A stretch of 64,000 bases of DNA from Pyrodictiaceae archaeon (GTDB lineage: Archaea; Thermoproteota; Thermoprotei_A; Sulfolobales; Pyrodictiaceae), in the NCBI GenBank assembly GCA_027036135.1, contig JALVSY010000007.1:872880-936879 (forward strand), read 5' to 3'. The position numbers were made by a program, and so were the translations under genes. Positions 8,479-17,314 of this stretch are shown here, piece after piece. The notes beneath the pieces were generated by a model. The model was not told the DNA's origin, ran no database searches, and saw only the letters and a list, made by a program, of their open reading frames with translations. Each line of letters begins with the position of its first letter. The stretch's first letter is position 1.

Positions 8479-9503
8479 CACCTTACCGCGTATACTAGTA
8501 TAACGAGGAGCGAGATAATGCATTGAAGCAGCGCTATGAATACAACAACTCCGGGCTCGGTAGCCTTACCGCGGAGTTTTCTCTGAACTCTTATCGCTAA
8601 GTGTGTTAAACTATATATCTTATCATAGGGCTCAACTAGTGTGCCATCTGGAAGTACTTTAGCGAAGTTCTCCTTATATACGCCATTGAGCAAGCCTCGT
8701 ATAAATAACAAGAATTCAACAAAGTATAAGGTGAAGAAAGCTATCCCGGCTTTCTCCATATTGCCGAGGATGACTAGTGCAGCATAGTAGGCGCCGAACC
8801 CATAAGTGAAGGTGTTCCCAGGAAATACCTTAGCGGAATACCAGTTATAAACTAGGAAGCCTAGAACAGCTAGCGCCATTATGACTGAGAGCGCTTCGAC
8901 TAGATATAGACCCTTTATCGCGGAGAACGCCGCAATAGACACGGATAACAGGATAGCCATTGTTGCTTCGAGCCCGTTATAACCGGCTATCATGTTGAAC
9001 GCATTAGCGGCGCCAAGTATGCCTACTGGTACAGCTACAAGAGGGTAAAGCAGGCCGAGATTAACTACCCCGATAACTGGTAGAGCTATGCGTGAGACAC
9101 CAGCTTTTATCACTACTAGTGGAAGGGATATAGGAGCCATGAATACTATTCTCTGCCACCTAGGGAGCCCCTTCTTCCATCCAAGCAGGTCATCAAGGAA
9201 GCCTAGCAAGGCTGATAAGAGGAGTAGTGCCACTAGTGCAAATGTCTCAGCTATATAATAGTATACGCCGGATAAGTAACGATAAAGAGCTATTAGTGCC
9301 ATAACCCCAAAGCTCCCAGCTATCATCGGCCAGACCCCGCCAGCTTCTGCCACCTGGGGCCTCTCTGGCTTGTTCATGTCTTTTCCGACAAGCCCTCTCT
9401 CATGTGCTACTCTAATCCACGCTCTTGTTGTCACTATAGAGGTAATGAGTGCCACTAGGGATGATGCGGCGACATATCCGAGATTAATGCTCGTTGTTGT
9501 CAT
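8478..9503 (-). CDS. WecA/MraY-family UDP-GlcNAc:polyprenyl-phosphate GlcNAc-1-phosphate transferase (AglH-like)
   Basis: A 341-residue polytopic membrane protein with about ten hydrophobic segments. The family motifs are visible: FLDDLLGWKKGLPRW (Mg-binding aspartates) near residue 105, and NAFNMIAGYNGLEA near 168. In archaea this enzyme starts lipid-linked oligosaccharide synthesis for protein N-glycosylation at the cytoplasmic membrane. It overlaps by one base with the downstream EPT-fold gene, so the two are coexpressed. Confidence 0.85.
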   Translation of the reverse strand: MTTTSINLGYVAASSLVALITSIVTTRAWIRVAHERGLVGKDMNKPERPQVAEAGGVWPMIAGSFGVMALIALYRYLSGVYYYIAETFALVALLLLSALLGFLDDLLGWKKGLPRWQRIVFMAPISLPLVVIKAGVSRIALPVIGVVNLGLLYPLVAVPVGILGAANAFNMIAGYNGLEATMAILLSVSIAAFSAIKGLYLVEALSVIMALAVLGFLVYNWYSAKVFPGNTFTYGFGAYYAALVILGNMEKAGIAFFTLYFVEFLLFIRGLLNGVYKENFAKVLPDGTLVEPYDKIYSLTHLAIRVQRKLRGKATEPGVVVFIALLQCIISLLVILVYAVR

Positions 9504-9593
9504 GACCTATGCACCGCTATCTATTATCGAGGTAGTGTATGACTCTGTGGATATAGGCAATCTCTGTGCCTTTGAGACGCAGGTAGTTGTTTA

Positions 9594-10262
9594 GTGCCTC
9601 TGCCTCACCGTGTACGGCCCGAGGTGGTTGTAACGGTATTCCATATATTTAATGTCTTAGCAGAGCGCTATGATAAGTGGTATGATAGGAATTGGATAAC
9701 TGCGTTGAATGAACTACGCCTAGTGAAGGCAATGGTTCCCTCCGAGAAGAGTATCTGTGTTGAGGTAGGTGGTGGCACTGGTTTCTTTGCCTCAAGACTG
9801 GGTTGTATTAATGTTGACCCGGCGGAGAAAGTACTAGTTATCTCTAGGAGAAAAGGCGTTGACCCAGTACAGGGAGTTGGCGAGTTCCTTCCAATAAGAC
9901 ACAATTCCGTGGATGTTGTCCTAGTCATAGTTACCCTGTGCTTTGCCGATGAACCGGCAATGCTGCTTACCGAGTCAAGAAGAATATTAAGAGATAACGG
10001 AGCATTAATAGTATGTATCGTTCCCCGTAACTCGCCATGGGGAATATACTACACTTCACGTAAAGACAAGTCACCGTTCTACCGCTATGCCCGTTTTTAC
10101 ACAGTGCTAGAGCTTGAAAAAATGCTAAGCGATATAGGATTCATAATTATAGACGAAAAAGGTGTGCTTAGCTATAAGCCCTGGGAGAGACCTAGGTACG
10201 AGTCCCCTACGAGGCCTACTCAGCGACATGGCTTTGTGTGCATAAAGGCCACAAAGAGGTAG
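9594..10262 (+). CDS. SAM-dependent methyltransferase (class I, type 11)
   Basis: A 222-residue Rossmann methyltransferase. The SAM-binding motif I is CVEVGGGTGFFASRLG, followed by an acidic INVDPAE and a FLPIRHNSVDVVLVIVTLCF post-I region, with ESRRILRDNGALIV as the usual C-terminal marker of UbiE-type enzymes. The substrate cannot be told. The GTG start is accepted because no better one fits. Divergent from the glycosyltransferase gene. Confidence 0.8.
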   Translation: MPLPHRVRPEVVVTVFHIFNVLAERYDKWYDRNWITALNELRLVKAMVPSEKSICVEVGGGTGFFASRLGCINVDPAEKVLVISRRKGVDPVQGVGEFLPIRHNSVDVVLVIVTLCFADEPAMLLTESRRILRDNGALIVCIVPRNSPWGIYYTSRKDKSPFYRYARFYTVLELEKMLSDIGFIIIDEKGVLSYKPWERPRYESPTRPTQRHGFVCIKATKR

Positions 10263-10370
10263 ATGCATTGTACGATACATCCCCCGGAAACATGTTTTTT
10301 ACCTAGATTCCGTCCCCTTATCATTACGGAGTCTTATAAGTTGGTAGGAAAAGGAGGGGGTATATAGGGA

Positions 10371-11210
10371 TTGGCCTCAAAGGCAGCGCTCATAGCAACA
10401 ATTGTAGTAATAATCGTAATAATCGCAGGTATAGCGGCCTATTATGCTGTTAACAAGAGCAAGCAGCAGACGACTCAGAGCAAAACACAGAGCCCGCGCC
10501 CGCCACAACACAGAGCACAACAAAGCAAAAGAAGTGTCTCAGGGTAGGAACATCACCAGACTTCCCGCCGTTTGAGTACATAGCTAAGAATGGCAGTATA
10601 GTTGGCTTTGACATGGATTTGATAAAGTTGGTTGCGCACAAAGCCGGTTATAGCTGCGTAAAGATAATATCGATGGATTTTGATGCATTAATACCAGCGC
10701 TCCAGCAGGGCAAGATAGACGTCATAGCTGCGGGCATGACTATTACTCCCGAGAGGGAGAAAGTAGTTGCCTTCACTATACCTTACTGGGAGGTCGACCA
10801 AGCAGTAATTGTTAGCAAGAAAAAGCAACTTTAGGCCAAAGAATCTAGAGGATCTAGCAGGTAAAACTGTTGGTGTCGAGACCGGAACAACGGCAGCCGA
10901 ATACCTAGGGAAGTATGTAAAAGAGCACAAAGTAAACATAAAGATAAAGAGATATACTAGCTATGTACTAGCAGTACAGGACCTAGTAAATGGTAGGATA
11001 GATGCAGTTATGCTCGATGTGCCAGTTGCGAAAATGTTTACCAAGAAATACCCAGTAGTTATTGCATTCATTGTCAAGACCGGCGAGAAATATGGTTCTG
11101 CAATCAGGAAGAGTGATACAGAGCTACTAAACAAGCTTAACCAGGCACTAAAAGAGATAATGAATAGCCCAGAATGGAACAAACTTGTTGAGAAATACTT
11201 TGGCAGCTAA
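10371..11210 (+). pseudogene. amino-acid ABC transporter substrate-binding protein, two frameshifts
   Basis: Joined over three frames, this is a polar amino-acid-binding protein (family 3). A TTG start lies 10 bases after AAAGGAGGGGG, then a lipoprotein-like signal/TM, a Thr/Gln/Pro linker, and then the core LRVGTSPDFPPFEY, DVIAAGMTITPEREKVVAFT and GKTVGVETGTTAAEYL. The first break is in the C/G-rich linker near 10495-10510 (one base missing); the second is in an A5 run at about 10820 (one base extra). No other stops occur. Either a recently decayed gene or assembly errors. Confidence 0.8.
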
Positions 11211-11252
11211 GCCGCCACGCATAATGAAATGAAATTACTAGGGGGCAGAGCT

Positions 11253-11934
11253 TTGAACCCTATAGCGTTTTTGAGCCACTAAGGCCATACATAGGCGTCA
11301 TATTATCGGGGCTTCCTACTACACTGATACTAACGTTTGGGGGTTTCGGGATAGGATTCCTAATTGGACCTTACTGGCTTTTCTCGAGGTCTATGGACCA
11401 ACTTGGGTATCACGTATAGCAACCGCTATAGAGGAGACTATCAGAGGAATCCCTCTTCTTGTCATCTTGTTCCTAGTATTCTTTGGTCTTCCCTCTATTG
11501 GCATCCAGCTCTCTCCAATAGCGTCAGCTATAATAGCAATCGGTATACGTAGCTTCGCATATCAGTCACAAATTATACGCAGTACTATACTTTCTATCCC
11601 ACGGGGCCAATGGGAGGCAGCACTTAGTCTCGGAATGAGCCCGATTGAGGCCTTTATTAATGTCATAGCTCCGCAAGCTTTTCGCACAGCTATCCCGGGT
11701 CTTGTGAATCAGTTCACTATTGACCTCAAGGATACTTCTCTGGCTTACGCAATAGGCGTTGCCGAGTTGTTCACACAATCAGTCCACGTAGCACAAGTTA
11801 TACTCGATTATATGCCTCCGCTTGTCTTTGTGGCTCTCATATACTTCGTCCTAACCTATAGTGCAAGCCTCGGTGCAAGTTTTCTCTATAAGAGACTCAG
11901 CATACCTGGTTTAGGAGGCGGGCAACAAGCATGA
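11253..11934 (+). pseudogene. amino-acid ABC transporter permease, two frameshifts
   Basis: A HisM/GlnP-type permease related to the intact one at 12685 (compare FLEVYGPTWVSR with GRVYAPTWLR, and SIPRGQWEAALSLGM with AVPSGQWEAALSLGM). The TTG start at 11253 follows AGGGGGC. One base appears to be missing in the T5 run at 11267-11271 and another near 11368-11375 (between GFGIGFLIG and LLAFLEVYG). The EAA loop (EAALSLGMSPIEAF) is intact in the last segment. The gene overlaps the ATPase start by four bases. Confidence 0.8.
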
Positions 11935-12688
11935 CGAGTGACATAGTGCTAAGAGTGGAGAACCTTTGGAAAAGCTATGGAAGGCTACAAGTACTTAGAG
12001 GAGTCAGCTTTACTATACGACGTGGCGAGGTCAAAGTAATAATAGGTCCCTCGGGTTCAGGGAAATCAACTCTTCTCCGGTGCATCAACTTATTGGTACG
12101 TCCTGATAAAGGCCGAATAGAGCTAGAGGGCCACGAGGTATTCCCGCATCCATCGATGAGTATAAGCAAGATAAGAGAGAGAATAGGCTTTGTGTTTCAG
12201 CAGTTCAACCTCTTCATGCATCTAACAGCACTCGATAATGTCAAGATAGGACTAATCAAGGTAAAGAAGATGAATAAGGAAGAAGCAACAAAGAGGGCTA
12301 TCGAGGCTCTCCGCATGGTGGGGATAGATGAGAGCCTATGGAGCAAGTACCTGCCCAGCTAAGTGGTGGGCAGCAACAACGCGTAGCTATAGCACGCGCT
12401 ATAGCAATGGAGCCCTCTATAATACTCATGGATGAGCCAACATCGGCTCTAGACCCAGAGCTAGTAGGGGAAGTACTAAAGGTTATTGAGAAGCTTGCTA
12501 AGCAGCGAAAAACAATGCTCATAGTGACGCACGAGCTCGATTTCGCGCTTGAAGCAGCCGATGAGATAATGGTCCTGGACCACGGAGTCATAGTTGAGAA
12601 GGGAACGCCAGAGGAAATACTCCGTCACCCCAAGCACGAGAGGACAAGAAGGTTCATAGAAAGAATAGCGAGGAGAACACAGATATGA
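11931..12688 (+). pseudogene. amino-acid ABC transporter ATPase, one frameshift
   Basis: A GlnQ/HisP-type ATPase. Walker A GPSGSGKST and the Q-loop FVFQQFNLF are in the first frame; the signature LSGGQQQRVAIARAI, Walker B IILMDEPTSALD and the switch histidine (VTHEL) are in the second. The frame breaks at about 12347-12353, where adding one C in TACCTGCC would restore WSKYPAQLSGGQ. It overlaps the downstream permease start by four bases, so the operon layout is preserved. Confidence 0.8.
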
Positions 12689-13371
12689 TAAGCGGGTTGG
12701 CCGGGATACTAGCGTCCTATGGGCACCTATTACTATATGGGCTAAGAAACACGCTCATATTAACAGCAATCTCGTTCGCTATAGGCTTCAGCCTTGGCTC
12801 ACTCATAGCTATGGGCAGGGTCTATGCCCCAACCTGGCTAAGAGCCCTCCTCGTAGCATACGTTGAAGTTATACGCGGTACACCAATGCTCCTGCAATTA
12901 TTCATACTCTACTACGCATTACCCGATGTAGGGATAAAGCTCTCTGCTATGATGGCAGCCATACTAGGTACGGGACTTAATAGTGCAGCCTATCAATCAG
13001 AGTACATCTGTGCATCCATAAAAGCCGTTCCCAGTGGCCAGTGGGAGGCGGCACTAAGCCTCGGCATGACTAAGTTACAGGCAATACTAAGTATAATCAT
13101 GCCGATATCTCTTAGATCAGCGTTACCTGCGCTAACAAACGAGCTAGTCTATTTGCTAAAGTACTCGTCAATAGCGTACTTCCTAACAGTGGTAGAACTC
13201 GTTTACGCGGGCGAGATAATAGGCTCAGAGACATTCATGTATGTACAAGTATACACAATAATAGCAATAATATACTTGGCCCTCTCACTGCTAATAACCA
13301 GAGGAATGAAACTCTTAGAAAAGAAAATAATGATACCAGGACTAGCCGTAGAAGCCGTCCAGAGAACGTAA
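12685..13371 (+). CDS. amino-acid ABC transporter permease (intact)
   Basis: A 228-residue inner-membrane permease of the His/Glu/Gln/Arg family with about five hydrophobic segments and the EAA loop EAALSLGMTKLQAILSIIMP. It is the last gene of the transporter operon and the only one with an unbroken frame. If the three upstream genes are truly broken, this permease has no working ATPase or binding protein encoded here. Confidence 0.85.
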   Translation: MISGLAGILASYGHLLLYGLRNTLILTAISFAIGFSLGSLIAMGRVYAPTWLRALLVAYVEVIRGTPMLLQLFILYYALPDVGIKLSAMMAAILGTGLNSAAYQSEYICASIKAVPSGQWEAALSLGMTKLQAILSIIMPISLRSALPALTNELVYLLKYSSIAYFLTVVELVYAGEIIGSETFMYVQVYTIIAIIYLALSLLITRGMKLLEKKIMIPGLAVEAVQRT

Positions 13372-13436
13372 ACTAGATAAAACCACGCATAGAAACACTA
13401 TACTCACTATACATGGCCGCCGGGAAGCCCGCCGGG

Positions 13437-13516
<80 letters not shown>

Positions 13517-13552
13517 GAACCCGACCCTTCTACGCCTAACAGGTCAGAGAAC

Positions 13553-14017
13553 ATGGCCGCGGAAGCTCAAAAAGTCATACCAGGCAAGACTAGTACTAGA
13601 CACGGGGCACAGGAAATGAGCATTAGCATCACGAGAGCGGTAGACAGCATACTAGACATACTAAGCAACGTGCCCCCGGCCTACAGGCTACAAGTCCTAA
13701 AAGAAGCCGAGAAGAGACTACAGCCGGTAGTTGCTGAGGAGAAAGGGCTTGTGAGAAAAGTTATCCGTGTTAGCCGTTCATTTAAGGTATCATTGCCACG
13801 TAGATATGCAGGACTTGAAGGCTCCTATATTATTCAAGTTGAAGGCAGACGACTTATCTATGTACCAAAAGAAAAAGGTGATGTAAAAGTACGCAACGAT
13901 AGAGGTTCGAGAGTAATCGTTGTTCCTCTACCCAAGTGGGCTTATGAAGCAATAGGTTCTCCCATGTTTGTGCGTCTCCGTCTTGAAAACGGTAAGATTG
14001 TCATTGAGCCCGTTTAA
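13553..14017 (+). CDS. AbrB-like DNA-binding protein, copy 1 of 3
   Basis: About 154 residues from ATG 13553. An N-terminal helical segment (PGKTSTRHGAQEMS, then RAVDSILDILSNVPPAYRLQVL) precedes two swapped-hairpin-like units: SFKVSLPRRYAGLEGSYIIQ and VPLPKWAYEAIGSPMFVRLR followed by ENGKIVIEPV. This double unit resembles AbrB/SpoVT folds, so DNA binding is inferred. It is the first of three tandem paralogues next to attL. Long stretches of DNA are identical between the copies. Confidence 0.7.
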   Translation: MAAEAQKVIPGKTSTRHGAQEMSISITRAVDSILDILSNVPPAYRLQVLKEAEKRLQPVVAEEKGLVRKVIRVSRSFKVSLPRRYAGLEGSYIIQVEGRRLIYVPKEKGDVKVRNDRGSRVIVVPLPKWAYEAIGSPMFVRLRLENGKIVIEPV

Positions 14018-14040
14018 GCCTGTTAGCCTTGGCGGGGGTT

Positions 14041-14478
14041 ATGCCGGGCAAGACTAGTACTAGACACGGGGCACAGGAAATGAGCATAGCCGTGGACAGA
14101 CTAGTAGACACCATAGCCGGCATGCTCCTCCAGCTACCAGCCCCCCAAAGACTAGAAGTACTAAGACAAGTAGAAGCAAAAATAAGGCCAACAACCAGCA
14201 AAGACGAACTAATAAGAAAACTCACGAAGGTTAGCGGAGCATTTCAAGTTGCTTTACCCGCTAGGATGAAGCAACTTGTTGGAACTTACAAGGCCCGCAT
14301 AGAGAGTGATCGTCTAATATTATTACGTACGCATGGAAGTAGTATAGATGCGCGAATAGGCTTCTACGGTAGTGTGCTCAAGCTACGCCTCCCTAAGCGT
14401 ATTGTAGAAGCTTTGGGCTTCCCTGAATATGTTCGAATTCGTATAGAAGATAGCAAGATAGTCATTGAGCCTGTTTAA
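14041..14478 (+). CDS. AbrB-like DNA-binding protein, copy 2 of 3
   Basis: Paralogue of the preceding gene, about 145 residues. The ATG at 14041 is favoured over an upstream TTG because the third copy starts at the equivalent place after the same GCCTTGGCGG leader. It has the two AbrB-like hairpins (FQVALPARMKQLVGTYKARI and LRLPKRIVEALGFPEYVRIR with EDSKIVIEPV). This copy is the most divergent at protein level, although its first 40 bases match copy 1 exactly. Confidence 0.7.
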   Translation: MPGKTSTRHGAQEMSIAVDRLVDTIAGMLLQLPAPQRLEVLRQVEAKIRPTTSKDELIRKLTKVSGAFQVALPARMKQLVGTYKARIESDRLILLRTHGSSIDARIGFYGSVLKLRLPKRIVEALGFPEYVRIRIEDSKIVIEPV

Positions 14479-14502
14479 GCCTGTTAGCCTTGGCGGAGGG
14501 TT

Positions 14503-14952
14503 ATGCCAGGGACGCAAGTAGTACAGACAAGGGATAAGACACCTGGGGCACAGGAAATGAGTACTAGCATCATGAGGGCAGTAGACAGCATACTAGACAT
14601 ACTAAGCAACGTGCCCCCGGCCTACAGGTTACAAGTACTCCGCATAGCCGAGAGCAAGATACGACCAAACATTGTAGGAAGTGGCGAGCTTGTAAGAAAG
14701 GTAAGCCGCAAAAGCCGTTCCTATGAACTAATTCTTCCGCTAGCCTATGCACACCTCGAGGGCACATACAAGCTTACACACATAGAAAGAAGACTCATCT
14801 ACGAAAGAAACGAGAACGGTGAAGTAAGAGCCCGAGTGAGAAGTTCGGCCCTACGTCTTCCTCTCCCAAAGTGGGCTTATGAGGCTATAGGTTCTCCTGC
14901 TTTTGTCCGTGTTCGTGTAGAGGATGATAGGATCATTATTGAGCCTGCTTAG
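14503..14952 (+). CDS. AbrB-like DNA-binding protein, copy 3 of 3
   Basis: A 149-residue paralogue with the same layout: GAQEMS leader, helix RAVDSILDILSNVPPAYRL identical to copy 1, then YELILPLAYAHLEGTYKLTH and LPLPKWAYEAIGSPAFVRVR with EDDRIIIEPA. All three copies are co-directional with 20-25-base gaps, so they likely form one transcript and may form heteromers. Confidence 0.7.
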   Translation: MPGTQVVQTRDKTPGAQEMSTSIMRAVDSILDILSNVPPAYRLQVLRIAESKIRPNIVGSGELVRKVSRKSRSYELILPLAYAHLEGTYKLTHIERRLIYERNENGEVRARVRSSALRLPLPKWAYEAIGSPAFVRVRVEDDRIIIEPA

Positions 14953-14961
14953 GGGTGTGTT

Positions 14962-15615
14962 TTGGATCGTAGGCGCCTAGTTCTCACTGTTTTATTCTCC
15001 TTGGCTTTGTTCTCCCTATTGCCTCTGTCTATCTGGGTTATGAATAGCTTTGATTTCCCGTGGCTCTTTCTCGGCGTGTTCGGCCTGATCCCTGTTGGTT
15101 ATGCGTTGCTGTGGCCTTATAGGCTCGTGTTTCTGGCTATGCTGCTCGTGCTTGCTGGGAGCGGGCTACTCTACCGACACGGGGACCTCTTGTTTAGCCT
15201 TCTCTTCTTCTTGGTGCCCTACGGCGTGGCCTGCGTCGCCATAGCTTATCGTATTGCTGAGAGGCTTAGCCCCGTGGAGTGGGTGGAGCCCAGCTACCCC
15301 GAGGAGCATGAGGAGCCCGGGGGCTACGAGGAGTATAGCCTTGCAGATTCTAGGCCGAGGTGGAACCCCTACGCCGACTCGAGGCCCGTGCTGCTGCGCC
15401 GAGGCGGGTCCTCAAAGCCCGAGACGGGGGAGAAAGAGGAGGACCCGTGTGGCGGCGACCAGCTCATAGACCTGTTGCTGGAGAAGGATGCGGAGGACCC
15501 CGAGGTCGAGAAGAAGCTCAGAGAGTACATGGAGTGCAGAGCCAAGTGGTTCATAGAACACTTCCACGAGTGGGAGCAGAAGCATGGGGTCAGGGTTGGG
15601 AGGAGACATGCCTAG
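14962..15615 (+). CDS. membrane protein with cytoplasmic acidic tail
   Basis: 217 residues. The first 100 residues contain four closely spaced hydrophobic segments (LVLTVLFSLALFSLLPLSIW, WLFLGVFGLIPVGYALLW, LVFLAMLLVLAGSGLLY, LLFSLLFFLVPYGVACVAIAY). The rest is hydrophilic, rich in Pro/Glu/Tyr, ending in a charged helix. TTG start after AGGGGTG. No family recognised. Overlaps the convergent PIN gene by 26 bases. Confidence 0.65.
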   Translation: MDRRRLVLTVLFSLALFSLLPLSIWVMNSFDFPWLFLGVFGLIPVGYALLWPYRLVFLAMLLVLAGSGLLYRHGDLLFSLLFFLVPYGVACVAIAYRIAERLSPVEWVEPSYPEEHEEPGGYEEYSLADSRPRWNPYADSRPVLLRRGGSSKPETGEKEEDPCGGDQLIDLLLEKDAEDPEVEKKLREYMECRAKWFIEHFHEWEQKHGVRVGRRHA

Positions 15616-16330
15616 CGCCGTTGCAGTGACGCGATAGGCACCACCTATACATTTCATCGTCGCTGATTCCTTCCCCCTCTGTTGTCCATTTCGGTATTAG
15701 CTCTCTGAAGGTGTCATACCGTATCAAGACTATGAGTCTGTCGAGATTTCTGCGGCGGAGGCACTTGTAAAGAGAACAAAAGAGGTCGCGATCATCCGTA
15801 ACTACAGGAAAAGGCGGCCTGGTTATGCCCGCGCGGCTCGAGGCGGGAACTGCCGCGGCCACGTCGTAGGCCAGGAGAATACCCTCAACGACGGGAAGAT
15901 CCTTCCCTATGTTCTTACGGCACGCCTCCCTCGCAACGCAATGGAGTAGCCAGCCCCGGTGCCTCAGGGCGATTTGGCGGTTTGACCTCTCCTCAACGGC
16001 GCGGCGAATCCTCGCGTAAGCGGTTTCATCGGCGTCAACAGGGACTACTTGCTCTGTGCGCAGCATGTTCTCCAGCTCCTCACGGAGACGGTTAAGAATC
16101 TCTGAGGGCTCCATGTCCCAATGGGAGACTGCTCTCTTTGTCACAAGCTTAGGAAGCTTACGCTCGGCCTCCTTCACTATGTACTCCGTGACGAGGACCT
16201 GGAGGCGCCCTGACTCCAGGAGGAGTCGGAGCGGGGTGCCTTGGCCCCGGTGCCGAGCGGTCGCAATTGCGTAGAGGAGCCTTAGCAGGCTATTGGTGTC
16301 GGTGAACACGAGTGCATATTTCCGCACCAA
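15590..16330 (-). CDS. PIN-domain protein
   Basis: A 246-residue protein with PIN-like ends: an N-terminal FTDTNSLLRLLYA strand with its aspartate, EYIVKEAERKLP, and a late PVVTDDRDLFCSLYKCL. The middle (residues 75-150) is an inserted helical section rich in Arg/Glu, making it longer than VapC. It starts four bases after the stop of the 16335-17036 gene, so the two form a probable two-gene operon read away from the palindromic operator at 17207. It may be a toxin nuclease. Confidence 0.6.
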   Translation of the reverse strand: MVRKYALVFTDTNSLLRLLYAIATARHRGQGTPLRLLLESGRLQVLVTEYIVKEAERKLPKLVTKRAVSHWDMEPSEILNRLREELENMLRTEQVVPVDADETAYARIRRAVEERSNRQIALRHRGWLLHCVAREACRKNIGKDLPVVEGILLAYDVAAAVPASSRAGITRPPFPVVTDDRDLFCSLYKCLRRRNLDRLIVLIRYDTFRELIPKWTTEGEGISDDEMYRWCLSRHCNGARHVSSQP

Positions 16331-16334
16331 CGCG

Positions 16335-17036
16335 CTAGTCCTCCTCCTCGAGGTCCTCGAGGCTACCTACATCATAGTCTGGCTGGAGCCTTCCAGCCTC
16401 GTAGTCGCGGCGTATCCTGTCTAGCTCCCTCAGCAGCTCTATGTAGTCGTCGAGGCTCATGTTGAACACCATTGCCTTCTTTACTGGTGGCCCTTCGGTC
16501 TCGAGATGCAGCACCCTCAGCGAGAGCCTCTCCAGCTCACTGGTGCTCATAGAGCCTAAGCGTTCAACTACCCATTCGTTGAGCGTGTCGATGTATCCTT
16601 CGCCGTAGAGTGGCTCGAGCTTCTCAGCCAGTAGCTCTCGAAGCGCCTCGGCCAGGTCTCCGAGGGCCTCGCGGACTGGAGGCGTCGGCATTAGCTTCTT
16701 GTCAAGCACCGTGACGGCTCTCGCGTCACGTATGCCTAGAAGGCGTCGGCAGCTCTTATTCATAGCATTGACGAGTCTCTTCACCCTCATGTAGGGGCCG
16801 TGGAGGTAGATGCGGAACTCCATCTCGGGGCTGAGGCGCGGAGGGTTTGCACGGAGCACAGGTTTGCCATCTGGTCCAGGCTCCGTGTAGAGGGCGAAGA
16901 AGAGAAGTTTCACAAGCTTTTCATCGTCAACTATGCGTTCACCGTGCTGAGCTAGCCTCAAGAGTATGTAGAGTGCTAGCTCGGCTACAACTCTTTCGTG
17001 AAGCTCGGGCCTAAGAAGCTCTGCCACAAACTTCAC
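16335..17036 (-). CDS. hypothetical protein, possible Panacea (DUF4065)-like antitoxin
   Basis: A 233-residue protein. The segment KLVKLLFFALYTEP ... FRIYLHGPYMRVKRLVNAM resembles the Panacea/SocA pattern (a KLLYFA-type helix, then a GPY motif before a helix), an antitoxin fold paired with many toxins. The match is by eye and weak. The rest is helical and ends in a very acidic tail (SLEDLEEED). Directly followed, four bases later, by a PIN gene. If the assignment is wrong it is an unassigned helical protein. Confidence 0.4.
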   Translation of the reverse strand: MKFVAELLRPELHERVVAELALYILLRLAQHGERIVDDEKLVKLLFFALYTEPGPDGKPVLRANPPRLSPEMEFRIYLHGPYMRVKRLVNAMNKSCRRLLGIRDARAVTVLDKKLMPTPPVREALGDLAEALRELLAEKLEPLYGEGYIDTLNEWVVERLGSMSTSELERLSLRVLHLETEGPPVKKAMVFNMSLDDYIELLRELDRIRRDYEAGRLQPDYDVGSLEDLEEED

Positions 17037-17206
17037 TCTCCCCTGTAGACCTGTCAGGAGGTAACAAGCTATAAGCAGTAATGCAGCCTAAGAGGGCAGG
17101 CCACAACACCTGCCCAGATAACCCAGTATCATAGCCAGGGCTTGGCGTTTCTCCCTGTTTTATTTGTTTCTCTGGCTGGGTTTGTGGCTTCTCGAGGACA
17201 ACACAT

Positions 17207-17232
17207 AAATTGGTAACAGCTGTTACCGATTT
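17207..17232. promoter_or_regulatory. TATA box with palindromic operator
   Basis: GGTAACAGCTGTTACC (17212-17227) is a perfect 16-bp palindrome. With flanks it extends to 26 bp with a single mismatched pair. It overlaps the TATA-like ATAAAT (17205-17210), so a bound repressor would block TBP. It precedes the rightward operon of RHH, ArcS-like and DpdA-like genes and lies between divergent transcription units. Confidence 0.65.
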
Positions 17233-17314
17233 GTGGGCCTGCCGCGGGGCGGCTGGAGGCCCCGCGGGGGCCCGGAGGGCGCGTCGTGACGGAGACTATG
17301 TAGGGGTGGGAGAC

